DNA of 64,000 nucleotides from Hydrogenovibrio sp965140365 (lineage in GTDB: Bacteria > Pseudomonadota > Gammaproteobacteria > Thiomicrospirales > Thiomicrospiraceae): NCBI GenBank assembly GCA_965140365.1, contig OZ223196.1, one strand, 5' to 3'. The position numbers and the translations under genes were made by a program. Each line of letters starts with the position of its first letter. The stretch's first letter is position 1. The notes beneath the pieces were generated by a model. It saw nothing but the letters and a program-made list of their open reading frames with translations. It had not been told where the DNA came from and did no database searches. Positions 35,325-44,178 of this stretch are shown piece after piece.

Positions 35325-37529
35325 TCAAATTTTGAACGGCAAACGTGCATGCAACTGGAAGTTACGTCCCATGCCCTGCGCATACCCTTTATAGGTATCG
35401 AGGAAGTCACGATACTGCACATCCATCAAGTTCTGCACGGTCAAATCCAAGTATAAGCGTTGCTTGCCGAACTTGAACCCGGTACCCGCTTCCAGATTCC
35501 ATAACCAGTAATCTTTGGTGGAAGCCGTTCCGAACGGTGTGCTGTCAAACTGGCTGAAGGGTTCATAAGACCCGGCCGAATCCTTTTCGGCCACGTACTT
35601 CGTGCCCAAGCCAACGTAAGGCTTCGCCAGATACTGGCCGCTGCCAAACGTGTATTGCGCGCCTAAAGTGGCGTTATTCGCCGGCATCAGAGGCAGGTCA
35701 CGATTGTTTTTGGTATCGCGCCCTTGCATGATTTCCGCCGTGGCTTGCCATTGCAATTGCGGCGTCATGCGATAGGTCGCCGACCATTCAATCCCTTGAA
35801 TCAAGGCATTCGTTTGTGAATTGATCATCAAACGATACGGATAATTCAAGTTCTGCGTTGGTTGGCAATTGCCGTCATGGTCGCAATACTCTTCGGTCTC
35901 GGTATTTTCCAGCACGATATAATTATCCACCCAGTTGGAATACACCGACAAGGTCGAGTGTAGATTTTCCGACTGCCAGGTCGCCGCCAATTCGGTGTTA
36001 ATGGAGGTTTCCGCTTTCAAATCCGGGTTACCCAGTTGATAGGCTTGCACCCCGCCGTGCGCGCCGGAAGCATAGAGTTCAAAAATGGACGGCGCGCGGA
36101 AGCTGCGTCCCAGGTTCCCGGTGAAGGTCCAGTTGGACGTATAGTGGTACGCCACGCCCAAAGCGCCGGACCAGTCCGAGAAGTCGCGTGAATTGTTCGA
36201 GCTGTTGTACACCCCGGTTTCATCCCAGAAATGGGCATTTTCAGAGCTTAACGGCGCTTTGACGTGCTGACTGTCGTAACGCGCACCCAATTCAACATCC
36301 CAAGGGCCGAAGGATTGTTTCTCCACCATAAAGATGCCAGCACCGTCTTCGGTCGCGCTCGGCGTCAAATGACCGGAACGCAAATCCTGGTCTTTGGTGT
36401 AACCGCTGACACCGAATTCACCTTGCCATCCGAAGAACTCCGGATGTTCCACTGCCAATTGGTAGTCGTCGCGGTGAACAACGATGTCGAGATATTCCTC
36501 GTCATCCTTGTAATCGTCCATATCCTCATACGTCACTTCGTGCATCGCCTGACGCTGGTTACGAGTATGGGCGTATTTCGGTTTGATGACCCAATCACCG
36601 GCGAAAAACTCAGCTTTTAATTGGGTTTCGGAATTGGTCAGATTTTGCCCGGCGGACGGAATCAACTCATATTCACCCGGTGCCGCTTCCACGCCCAGAT
36701 AGTTTTGTTTGGATTGCCAATAATTGTGACGCAATTCCACTTCACCCCAATCGCCGCGATAACCCGCGCCAATGACAGCCGACTCGCCTTCAAAGTTGGT
36801 GTAAGGCGTGGTGCCGGTGACCAACGGCTTGGTGCCTGGCGGATCGCCCGGTGCCACATCGCCCGCTTCCGGGCCGTCCGGCGTCACAAAGTCGTTGCCG
36901 CGACGTTTGGTCACGCCCCCGACCAGACCGAAGCCATTGGAAGACAGTTTGGCCTTGGCGCCAATCATGGTTTCGTTATTATTGGAATTCACTTCGCCCA
37001 TCAATTCACCGGACGCTTTGGTTTCACCCGGTCCGGCATAATCGATTTGCGGGCCGACGACATTCACCGCCGACTTCACCGCTTGACTGGAATACTTCAG
37101 GCCTTGCGGGCCGCGAATCACTTCCAAACGCTCCGTCAAAGCCGGGTCCACATTCGGGTTATGGCGCGTGCCTTCCGCCTGATATTCCATGGCCATGCCG
37201 TTGGACAACACCGGCAAACGCAACGAGGTATCGCCACGCACCACCGGCTTACCGGACTGCGGGCCGGTTTCCAAGGTATTCACGCCCGGCAAGCCGTCCA
37301 GTGCCTCACCGAGGGAAGCGGTGCCGTTTCGCTCCATTTCCGCTTTAGACGGTTGTAAAGTCGTGGAGGTACTGATGTCCACCGGTTCTAACGGCGGATT
37401 CAATTGCGATTCCACGGAAATTTTCTCTAATTGGGTTGTTTGGGTCTGCTTGCTGTCTTCCGCCCAGGACACGTTCACCGACGCGCCACTGGCCAACAGA
37501 ATCGCAGACACGAGTTTCTTTTTTAACAT
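35325..37529 (-). CDS. TonB-dependent outer-membrane receptor, metal-uptake (ZnuD-like) type
   Basis: A 734-residue outer-membrane gated barrel. A signal peptide (LVSAILLASGASVNVSWA) leads to a plug domain (about residues 60-170: ..GEALDGLPGVNTLETGPQSGKPVVRGD.., RLEVIRGPQGLKYSSQAVKSAVNV). A 22-strand-type barrel follows, with the signature SFRAPSIFELYASGAHGGVQAYQLGNPDLKAE and a C-terminal aromatic strand. The ELYASGxHxGxxxYxxGNPDL segment is typical of ZnuD-type zinc receptors. It follows a second receptor by 44 bp in the same direction, with AAGGAG before the ATG. Its partners upstream are metal-related, supporting zinc or another divalent metal as substrate. Confidence 0.85.
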   Translation of the reverse strand: MLKKKLVSAILLASGASVNVSWAEDSKQTQTTQLEKISVESQLNPPLEPVDISTSTTLQPSKAEMERNGTASLGEALDGLPGVNTLETGPQSGKPVVRGDTSLRLPVLSNGMAMEYQAEGTRHNPNVDPALTERLEVIRGPQGLKYSSQAVKSAVNVVGPQIDYAGPGETKASGELMGEVNSNNNETMIGAKAKLSSNGFGLVGGVTKRRGNDFVTPDGPEAGDVAPGDPPGTKPLVTGTTPYTNFEGESAVIGAGYRGDWGEVELRHNYWQSKQNYLGVEAAPGEYELIPSAGQNLTNSETQLKAEFFAGDWVIKPKYAHTRNQRQAMHEVTYEDMDDYKDDEEYLDIVVHRDDYQLAVEHPEFFGWQGEFGVSGYTKDQDLRSGHLTPSATEDGAGIFMVEKQSFGPWDVELGARYDSQHVKAPLSSENAHFWDETGVYNSSNNSRDFSDWSGALGVAYHYTSNWTFTGNLGRSFRAPSIFELYASGAHGGVQAYQLGNPDLKAETSINTELAATWQSENLHSTLSVYSNWVDNYIVLENTETEEYCDHDGNCQPTQNLNYPYRLMINSQTNALIQGIEWSATYRMTPQLQWQATAEIMQGRDTKNNRDLPLMPANNATLGAQYTFGSGQYLAKPYVGLGTKYVAEKDSAGSYEPFSQFDSTPFGTASTKDYWLWNLEAGTGFKFGKQRLYLDLTVQNLMDVQYRDFLDTYKGYAQGMGRNFQLHARLPFKI

Positions 37530-37573
37530 TACTTCTCCTTAGGATTTTAGAACGCTTTTCTTTCCGCCCTGAT

Positions 37574-39691
37574 TTAAAAGTCCAACTGAACTCCGACCGA
37601 AAATTGACGGCCAATCAAAGGCGCATAATCCTTCAAGAAAGAAATATGGTTTTGCGCGTATTCATCTAACAAATTATCACCCTTCATCCATAAAACCCAG
37701 TTTCCATACTGCGTTTTCGGTTTCCAGTCCAAATACAATTTCAGCCAGTTATAACCGGGCGTTTCGGCTTCATGCTCCGCTACTTCCGTGGCTTCAAAGA
37801 CATGCTTCAAACTCAAGCTGGCGGTCCATTGGTCTGGTGCGTAATTCAAACCAATCAACCAACTCATCGGTGCGGTTCTCGGTAAATTGCCGCCGCTGAC
37901 TTTTTCTGCTCGCAGCGCATCAAACTGGTTTTGTAAAACCAATGGCACTGAATTCAAGCGAACCACATTCCAATCGTACGCCACGGAACCGCCATAAAAT
38001 ATCGCATCCGTCTGTTGGGTCTCCCACACGGGGCTCAAGTGAAACGGATCGGTCACGACTTGTCCTTGGTCGTCGTATAACGTCTGCTGATAAATGTAAT
38101 CCCAAAAGCGATAGAAAAACGCACTGACTTGCAGCCTTCCCGTGTCATTTTGCCAATCGGTATCCCAATCCAAGTTTAAGGATTTTTCTTTGTTTAAATC
38201 ACGATTCCCAAAAATATAACTGTCAGTCGCGTGATGGAAACCGTTCCAATACAATTCATCCGCACTTGGCAAGCGTTCCAGATAGCTTAAGTTCAGCGAG
38301 GTTTTCAAACCTTTCGATAACGGCTGCTCCCAGCCGGCAGACAAACTCGCCGCCCAGTCGGTATCCGTGTTGTAATAATCCGGGTCCAGCGATGGCGGAT
38401 ACACCCAGGTTTGTTGAATATTATCCGGGTTGGCTTCCAGATTTCTCACTTCAAGGTGCGCCCCTAAACTTAACACCGCGTCGCTATCCCCCACCGGTCT
38501 TTCCGCCAAAATGCCGACGTGTCCGGTTTGTGTATCGGTATCCGGCATGGGGTTACCATGACTGTAAGGCAAGCCGGTCGCGTTGTAATAATTCAAAACC
38601 GATGTGCCGAGCGGTCCACCGGTACGATCCGCCTTGGTGAATTTTTCACAACCGCCGTGCTCGTGGCATACCTGTAAATCGTTTTGACGATAGCCCACAA
38701 TCACCGTTCCCAACCATTTTCCGACACCGTAATCCATCGTCAGATTCGCCTCCGTGGTTTTTTGCCCGAACAGCCCGTCCCGCTCGTCGCCCTCGGTTTC
38801 ATCATGCAGATAGTCGGTGTAGTTCAGATCAAACTGCAAACGGTCGATATGCTTGCTCAAGTCCAACTCTTCGATTTTCAGGCCATACGTTTTACTGGTC
38901 ATATCAATGCGAGTGGCTTCAGTCGTACGATTCGGAATGCCGTAATCCTTGTGCAAATACTGATACGAAACCGCCACACGGCCGGTCGGGCGATATTGAT
39001 AACCGGCCACCACCTTGCCCTGTTCCGTCAGAACATCCGAATTCCAGATTTTATTTCCGTCACCGTCGGTATAATCTTCCGTCTGGCTTTTAAACCCCGA
39101 CAAATGCACCGAAAAAGCTTCTCCGGCCGCTGACAGAACCGCGCCGAGATTACGTGCATCATTATTATCTGCGGCCGAGCCCTGCAGTTTTCCATGCAGC
39201 CCTTTCTTCGGCGAAAAACTTTCTTCGTCATCCACCAAACGCACAATGCCGCCAGCATTTGCACCATACAAAACCGACGCAGGGCCTTTCAACAATTCAA
39301 TGCGTTCCGAGGCCTTCGGCATGACGCCGACGGCATGATCCGAACTCATCGCCGACAAATCGGATACTTCGGTATCGTTTTGCAGAATTTTCACTCGATA
39401 ACCGTCCATGCCTCGAATCACCGGCCTTCCCACGCCCGGTCCGTAACTGGCCGACTCCACATTAGGCTGGTCATCCAGATAATCGCCTAAGGTATTGCCG
39501 GTGGCACGACGACTTTCCGGGTCGGTTTTGATTGTCTGGCGCTGTGCATCGGAATCGTCCATCAAGGATTCTTCGACTTGAATCGCATCCAACTGAACTT
39601 TTTGCCCGCCATCTTGTGCCGCGGCCTGACCACTTGCCAAAACGGCGAACAACATCGAAACGGAAAATATTTTAGAACCCATTACTCTCAT
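37574..39691 (-). CDS. TonB-dependent receptor, ZnuD-like
   Basis: A 705-residue outer-membrane receptor. Signal peptide IFSVSMLFAVLASGQAAAQ, plug domain with GDYLDDQPNVESASYGPGVGRPVIRGMDGYRV and LKGPASVLYGANAGGIVRLVD, then the barrel. The motif ERLPSADELYWNGFHHATDSYIFGNRDL strongly resembles zinc receptor ZnuD. An extracellular loop with CHEHGGC (Cys/His cluster) could capture metal. GGAAG lies 6 bases before the ATG. A CCAGGCCTGG-cored terminator separates it from the His-rich lipoprotein gene upstream, so it may be only partly cotranscribed or have its own promoter. Confidence 0.87.
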   Translation of the reverse strand: MRVMGSKIFSVSMLFAVLASGQAAAQDGGQKVQLDAIQVEESLMDDSDAQRQTIKTDPESRRATGNTLGDYLDDQPNVESASYGPGVGRPVIRGMDGYRVKILQNDTEVSDLSAMSSDHAVGVMPKASERIELLKGPASVLYGANAGGIVRLVDDEESFSPKKGLHGKLQGSAADNNDARNLGAVLSAAGEAFSVHLSGFKSQTEDYTDGDGNKIWNSDVLTEQGKVVAGYQYRPTGRVAVSYQYLHKDYGIPNRTTEATRIDMTSKTYGLKIEELDLSKHIDRLQFDLNYTDYLHDETEGDERDGLFGQKTTEANLTMDYGVGKWLGTVIVGYRQNDLQVCHEHGGCEKFTKADRTGGPLGTSVLNYYNATGLPYSHGNPMPDTDTQTGHVGILAERPVGDSDAVLSLGAHLEVRNLEANPDNIQQTWVYPPSLDPDYYNTDTDWAASLSAGWEQPLSKGLKTSLNLSYLERLPSADELYWNGFHHATDSYIFGNRDLNKEKSLNLDWDTDWQNDTGRLQVSAFFYRFWDYIYQQTLYDDQGQVVTDPFHLSPVWETQQTDAIFYGGSVAYDWNVVRLNSVPLVLQNQFDALRAEKVSGGNLPRTAPMSWLIGLNYAPDQWTASLSLKHVFEATEVAEHEAETPGYNWLKLYLDWKPKTQYGNWVLWMKGDNLLDEYAQNHISFLKDYAPLIGRQFSVGVQLDF

Positions 39692-39808
39692 TTAAACTTC
39701 CCAGTTCATAAAACCCCTGCGGAAAACCGACTTTCCAGTTGCCAACGTCGGCCTTGGTCAGTCGGTTTTCCATAAAGGTTTTGATAAAACGCTTTAACCA
39801 TAGCGAAA

Positions 39809-39840
39809 TGACAAAAACGACCAGGCCTGGCCGTTTTTGC
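39809..39840 (-). terminator. CCAGGCCTGG-cored terminator/attenuator within metal cluster
   Basis: Core at 39821-39830 inside ACGNCCAGGCCTGGNCGT. On the minus strand CGTTTTTG follows the stem, giving a T-run. It comes right after the His-rich lipoprotein gene and before the first TonB receptor, so it could dampen read-through. Confidence 0.75.
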
Positions 39841-39867
39841 TATTTGACGAAATGTCTTCAACCGAAA

Positions 39868-40884
39868 TTACTCTTCGTGCTCATGGTCATGGTCGTGCTC
39901 GGAACCTTCGCCGATTGCCGCCATCAAGTCAGCATGGAAGCCGGCTGGCAAAATATCGGCCAGATCCCATACCGAATGCTGGTGATAATCGGCGCCGTGG
40001 TTGTCCACCAGATATAACTTTTGCACATCCGGAATAAAGACCAACACCCCGTCATCGCTGGCATGCGCAATCGTCGTACGGCTGCAATCCGAAATACTCG
40101 AAACACCGTCTAACTCAACAAACGGTTGCGCACTTTCCAACTCTTCGCTGGCATTTTCCTTATAGAAATACATCCGACCGGATTCCGTCAGCGCAAAATG
40201 AATCAAATCACCGTGATCGTGCTCAACTTCCGCGGCTTCATGCTCATGTTCATTTTCATGTTCAAACTTCAGGTAAGGGTCCACATAAGCTCGGCATAAT
40301 GTTTGGTCACCCGGCAAAGCCGGTGCCACTTCGTTTTCCAACGTTTGCTGGTCGGCCACGCTATCATTCAAGCGAATCAATGCCGCTTCTCTAGCACTGC
40401 CCACTTCAGGGTTAGCAAACTCATCCGCACTGTGTGCCGCTAAGTCTTCACCATGAAAATGCACCAGTTGCACAAATTGATCGCTGTCAATCGTCGCACC
40501 GGATTGATAAGTGTAAGAAGGCTTCATTAACAGATACTTCATATCGGTGGCCGCTACGCCGTCCACCATGCGGAAATCCGCCCAGTTATAGAAAAAACCG
40601 ATGGTACTGGTATCGCTAATGGCCAACTTTTGAACCGCCGAATCCCCGCTTGATGCGGCTAAATCATTTAAATCGACAGAGGTTTCCGTCGTCGTGTTAT
40701 AAGCAATGTATTTTGGTGAGCTGGCATCCACAAATGACAGCGTTAAACCATCCGGCAAAACATCATTCGTTTCAGGATTATCGCCGCCACCAGAACCGCT
40801 GGAAGACGAACCGCCACAACCCGTTAGCAGGGCAAGCGTCAATGCGGACACTAACCCCAACTGTGTTTTTTGTACAATAGACAT
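39868..40884 (-). CDS. Histidine-rich putative lipoprotein, metal-associated
   Basis: A 338-residue predicted lipoprotein (lipobox LLTGC near residue 23, then a Ser/Gly-rich spacer). Two His/Glu/Asp-rich patches stand out: HENEHEHEAAEVEHDHGD near residue 215, and a C-terminal HDHDHEHEE tail. Both are typical of zinc-capturing proteins. The body contains repeated short segments reminiscent of surface-readout or beta-propeller proteins (VLVFIPDVQKLYLVDNHG), and I do not recognise the fold. Placed between a DUF2946-like gene and two ZnuD-like receptors, it is likely a metal chaperone or sensor of the envelope. The gap of ~95 bp to the upstream gene allows cotranscription. Confidence 0.75.
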   Translation of the reverse strand: MSIVQKTQLGLVSALTLALLTGCGGSSSSGSGGGDNPETNDVLPDGLTLSFVDASSPKYIAYNTTTETSVDLNDLAASSGDSAVQKLAISDTSTIGFFYNWADFRMVDGVAATDMKYLLMKPSYTYQSGATIDSDQFVQLVHFHGEDLAAHSADEFANPEVGSAREAALIRLNDSVADQQTLENEVAPALPGDQTLCRAYVDPYLKFEHENEHEHEAAEVEHDHGDLIHFALTESGRMYFYKENASEELESAQPFVELDGVSSISDCSRTTIAHASDDGVLVFIPDVQKLYLVDNHGADYHQHSVWDLADILPAGFHADLMAAIGEGSEHDHDHEHEE

Positions 40885-40979
40885 AACTATTATTATTCCT
40901 TTTCAGAGTTTCATTCAGATACAAACACGCCTTTGCATAAGCAAAGCGTGCAAACATTTCAAACAAGAGAGTTTAAGAT

Positions 40980-41321
40980 TTAAATCTGAAAAGGAACCGG
41001 CGGAGCACGGCTGAAATAGACCGCCGCAAAGGTCGCGGCAAACGACAAGATGGAATCCGGGCGCCACACATTCCGGTAAACAGGCGTCTGCGGCAGCTCG
41101 AAACTCGGCGTGAAGGCACTGGCTTGGTGCTCCACGCCGTCAAAGGCATTACACACTTCCGTGTGTTCATGGAACGGATGAATCTCGGCGTGCAGAAGAG
41201 CCGCCGTCTGCGCGAACAGCAACACGAACGCCAGCCACAAATGTCGCCAGGACATCGTGTCAGGGTGAAAAGGCCGAAGCCATGGCTTCGGCCATGTGTT
41301 TGTGAGAGTTCGTTGATTCAT
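40980..41321 (-). CDS. DUF2946-like small membrane/secreted protein
   Basis: Short hydrophobic protein (113 residues from the ATG at 41321) with the features of DUF2946 proteins that cluster with metal genes. It has one N-terminal signal/membrane stretch (HLWLAFVLLFAQTAALLHAEIH), a short His/Glu/Cys region (HPFHEHTEVC) and a C-terminal second hydrophobic stretch ending YFSRAPPVP. The start is uncertain. ATG 41255 would begin exactly at the signal peptide and would leave a 22-bp perfect palindrome (41272-41293) in the untranslated leader. Neither start has a good ribosome-binding site. It heads the leftward metal cluster. Confidence 0.65.
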   Translation of the reverse strand: MNQRTLTNTWPKPWLRPFHPDTMSWRHLWLAFVLLFAQTAALLHAEIHPFHEHTEVCNAFDGVEHQASAFTPSFELPQTPVYRNVWRPDSILSFAATFAAVYFSRAPPVPFQI

Positions 41322-41660
41322 CGTCAAAAAATACGGGGTCGCTACAGGTTGCTGGAATATTCACTTAGATGTTCCGAGATAACCCGCGTCGGTTACATCT
41401 TTACATTTTTATCATTACATTTTGTTACATAATAACACTCTCTATTTTAGCCCCTCCTGACATGAAATCCAGTGATTAATAAAATTAATTTCAAAAAGTC
41501 ATCAAAACCGTTAAACCAGGCCTTTATACCCTTTAAAAGGCAATGGTTTTTCGGTTTGTTTGACAGCTTTATGAAAGGCGCGGATTCGGCATGATTTTTT
41601 CAAACCGCATGGCTATAATGAAACCAATCGTTGCACAAAATCACTTATGAAGGATGCGCT
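41322..41660. other. Divergent regulatory region between metal cluster and pgm
   Basis: About 340 bp without a gene. It holds a Zur-box-like palindrome at 41423-41437, a half-palindrome CCAGGCCT at 41517-41524, a TATAAT box at 41614-41619 for pgm, and AT-rich DNA in between. No small reading frame with a ribosome-binding site was found. Confidence 0.6.
41423..41437. promoter_or_regulatory. Candidate Zur operator
   Basis: TGTTACATAATAACA has perfect 5-bp arms TGTTA/TAACA and matches the gammaproteobacterial Zur consensus TGTTATANTATAACA at 12 of 14 defined positions. It lies ~100 bp upstream of the DUF2946-like gene that heads a cluster of two ZnuD-like receptors and a His-rich lipoprotein, as expected for zinc-repressed genes. 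No zur gene is in the window. Confidence 0.55.
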
Positions 41661-43307
41661 ATGTCTCTGTCTCCCTACGCCGGAAAACCTGCCCCACAAT
41701 CCATTCTGGAAAACATTCCCAAACTGATGACCGACTACTACAACCTGATTCCCGATGCCAGCAATCCGGATCAGGCGGTGGCCTTCGGCACCTCCGGCCA
41801 CCGTGGCAGCGCCAGCAAAACCGCCTTCAATGAAAACCACATCGCCGCCATTTCACAAGCGATTGTCGAATACCGCGATGCCCAAGGCATCACCGGCCCA
41901 ATCTACATCGGCATGGACAGCCACGCCCTGTCGGAAGCCGCCCACGCCACCGCCATCGAAGTCTTTGCCGGCAACAGTCTGAACGTGATTATCCAAGGCA
42001 AAGGCCGTTACACGCCCACACCGGTCATCTCGCACGCCATTCTCACCTACAACGAAAACCGCACCGACAACATGGCCGACGGCGTCATTATCACGCCATC
42101 GCATAACCCGCCGGAAGACGGCGGCTTTAAATACAACCCGCCAAACGGCGGCCCGGCCGACACCGACGCCACCTCCGTGATTCAAGACCGCGCCAATGAA
42201 ATCCTCATGTCCGACATGCAAGCCATCAACCGTATGCCGCTGGCCGAAGCAATGGCTTCGGAATTCGTCAAAGCCGAAGACCTCATCATGCCGTATGTCA
42301 AAGACCTCGACAAAATCGTCGATATGAAAGCCATCAAAGACGCCGGACTCAAGCTCGGCATTGACCCGCTCGGCGGCGCGGCGGTGGATTACTGGCAACC
42401 GATCGCCGACCATTACGGCCTGAATCTGGAAATCGTCAACAAACACGTCGACCCGACCTTCTCTTTCATGACCGTGGATAAGGACGGCAAAATCCGTATG
42501 GACTGCTCCTCGCCTTACGCCATGGCCAGCTTGATTGCCCTGAAAGACGACTACGACATCGCCTTCGGCAACGACACCGACACCGACCGCCACGGCATCG
42601 TCACCCCTTCGGTCGGTTTGATGAACCCGAACCACTATCTCGCCGTCGCCATCCAATACCTGTTGACCCACCGCCCGAATTGGTCGGCGGACGTTAAAAT
42701 CGGTAAAACACTGGTGTCCAGCTCGATGATTGACCGCGTCGTCGCCTCTTTGGGCAAAACCCTGGCGGAAGTGCCGGTCGGTTTCAAATGGTTTGTGGAC
42801 GGATTGGTGTCCGGCGACTATGCTTTTGGTGGCGAAGAATCCGCCGGGGCGTCTTTCTTGAAAATGGACGGTACCGTCTGGAGCACCGACAAGGACGGCA
42901 TTATTATGAATTTATTGGCGGCGGAAATCACCGCCGTCACCGGCAAAGATCCAGGGCAACTGTATCAGGAACTGACCGAACAATTCGGCCACCCGGTGTA
43001 CAGCCGCATCGACGCACCGGCCAACCGTGAACAGAAAGCGATTTTGAAAAATCTCTCACCGGATATGGTCAAAGCCGACACTTTGGCGGGCGAACCGATT
43101 CTGGACAAACTCACCCATGCTCCGGGCAACGGCGCGGCCATCGGTGGCCTGAAAATCACCACCGAAAACGGCTGGTTCGCCGCCCGTCCATCCGGCACCG
43201 AAGACATCTATAAAATCTACGCCGAAAGCTTTAAAGGCCAAGCGCACTTGGATGAGATTTTAAAAGAAGCGCAAGCGATTGTGAGTGAAGCGTTGAAAGG
43301 AAAATAA
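41661..43307 (+). CDS. pgm: Phosphoglucomutase (alpha-D-glucose phosphate-specific)
   Basis: Interconverts glucose-1-phosphate and glucose-6-phosphate, linking glycogen and sugar-nucleotide synthesis to central metabolism. At 548 residues it matches E. coli Pgm. Signature elements: phosphoserine loop AFGTSGHRG, metal/sugar segment ITPSHNPPEDGGFKYN, metal-binding DTDTDRHGIV, and C-terminal phosphate-binding RPSGTEDIYKIY. The ATG at 41661 has GAAGGA 8 bases upstream; an in-frame upstream ATG at 41631 lacks this. A TATAAT box at 41614-41619 probably marks its promoter. A small AT-rich reading frame follows after 14 bp. Confidence 0.97.
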   Translation: MSLSPYAGKPAPQSILENIPKLMTDYYNLIPDASNPDQAVAFGTSGHRGSASKTAFNENHIAAISQAIVEYRDAQGITGPIYIGMDSHALSEAAHATAIEVFAGNSLNVIIQGKGRYTPTPVISHAILTYNENRTDNMADGVIITPSHNPPEDGGFKYNPPNGGPADTDATSVIQDRANEILMSDMQAINRMPLAEAMASEFVKAEDLIMPYVKDLDKIVDMKAIKDAGLKLGIDPLGGAAVDYWQPIADHYGLNLEIVNKHVDPTFSFMTVDKDGKIRMDCSSPYAMASLIALKDDYDIAFGNDTDTDRHGIVTPSVGLMNPNHYLAVAIQYLLTHRPNWSADVKIGKTLVSSSMIDRVVASLGKTLAEVPVGFKWFVDGLVSGDYAFGGEESAGASFLKMDGTVWSTDKDGIIMNLLAAEITAVTGKDPGQLYQELTEQFGHPVYSRIDAPANREQKAILKNLSPDMVKADTLAGEPILDKLTHAPGNGAAIGGLKITTENGWFAARPSGTEDIYKIYAESFKGQAHLDEILKEAQAIVSEALKGK

Positions 43308-43321
43308 TTGGAGAAGTCGTT

Positions 43322-43540
43322 TTGAATGATATTTCAGAAAAATGGGCTATTTTATGGAGCCCACATCAAAAACGATTCCATCAGCAAAAATTTGATGAAA
43401 TGATTGATGCAAATATAAAAATTTTTAAGAATAGAAGCCAAGGTGGCTATATTTTATTGGATATAACGGACTCGCAAGATCAAGCAAGAACTAAAATAGA
43501 AGAACTCAAAAAGATAAGAGACCGCATTTATCCAGAGTGA
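43322..43540 (+). CDS. Small hypothetical protein downstream of pgm
   Basis: A 72-residue acidic/basic soluble protein I do not recognise. It would start at TTG 43322, with GGAG about 7 bases upstream, and end at TGA 43540. Codon and base use is much more AT-rich than pgm (runs such as AAATATAAAAATTTTTAAG), suggesting a different origin. The amphipathic C-terminal helix (DQARTKIEELKKIRDRIYPE) looks protein-like rather than random. It is only 14 bp behind pgm, so it would be cotranscribed. A hairpin lies at 43569-43591 downstream. Confidence 0.5.
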   Translation: MNDISEKWAILWSPHQKRFHQQKFDEMIDANIKIFKNRSQGGYILLDITDSQDQARTKIEELKKIRDRIYPE

Positions 43541-43568
43541 TACATACCATCTAAATCTAAAATTCGTA

Positions 43569-43591
43569 CGGCTTGAAACAGTTTCAGGCCG
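43569..43591. terminator. Hairpin after small gene
   Basis: A ~10-bp stem (CGGCTTGAAA/TTTCAGGCCG, one G-T pair) with a 3-base loop lies between converging genes. No T-run follows, so its role as terminator is uncertain. Confidence 0.4.
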
Positions 43592-43628
43592 TTCTGTGTA
43601 AGCTTATAACGACTTAAAGCTTGCCAAT

Positions 43629-44147
43629 TCACGCAAAAAAATCAATTACTTTTTCTCGATCACGAACACGCTTAACATCCAACTCTTCCCCACTTTGAAA
43701 GCTCAAATGCAAGTCATGTTCCACGCGATTGGTTTTGTGTTGTCGCGCGCTTCTGGGTTCTATTTTCCAATCGGCGATATCCGCTCGTTGAAAGCGGTGG
43801 ATTTCCAGAGGAAACAGTAACACCATCTTGTCGTTGTCGGCATCCACAATCAGTTTTCGGCCCAAGCCTAAGTCCACTTCGTTCGCGGGTTGAAAGGCTT
43901 CGGTTTCCAACAGGCGTTGATAGGTTTGTACCACTTCGGCTTTCAGTGCCTGATGTTGTTTAAAGCCATATCGCAATAACAGCAACCCCGGCAACACCCA
44001 CAGCCCCCAGATGGGTAAGGTGTGGATAAAACCGTTTGAGAGTTGGCTAATCGCCAGCACCAAACCGGATGCGACAATCAACGCCACCACCCACATCCAT
44101 AATTTAAAACGCGCTAAGTGGCGCGGCGTAAAGGTTTGATAAGCCAT
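43629..44147 (-). CDS. Hypothetical membrane protein with cytoplasmic domain
   Basis: A 172-residue protein I do not recognise. Two membrane helices (about residues 17-36 and 43-60) form a hairpin, followed by a ~110-residue polar domain rich in short beta segments (KLIVDADNDKMVLLFPLEIHRF, WKIEPRSARQ, HDLHLSFQSGEELDVKRV). This resembles the layout of bacterial PH-like or DUF-type membrane-anchored domains, without a clear family match. AAGG precedes the ATG closely. It lies 31 bp downstream of selO in the same direction and may be cotranscribed with it. Confidence 0.7.
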   Translation of the reverse strand: MAYQTFTPRHLARFKLWMWVVALIVASGLVLAISQLSNGFIHTLPIWGLWVLPGLLLLRYGFKQHQALKAEVVQTYQRLLETEAFQPANEVDLGLGRKLIVDADNDKMVLLFPLEIHRFQRADIADWKIEPRSARQHKTNRVEHDLHLSFQSGEELDVKRVRDREKVIDFFA

Positions 44148-44178
44148 CCTTACATTTCCCGTTTTATTGCTTGTTTTG

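Noticed and set aside
36621..37358. 245-codon plus-strand open frame
   Set aside because: It is fully antisense to a TonB receptor with intact plug and barrel motifs, and has a low-complexity shadow composition.
41853..42671. 272-codon minus-strand open frame
   Set aside because: It is antisense to pgm and very rich in Val/Gly/Asp, a mirror of the pgm codons.
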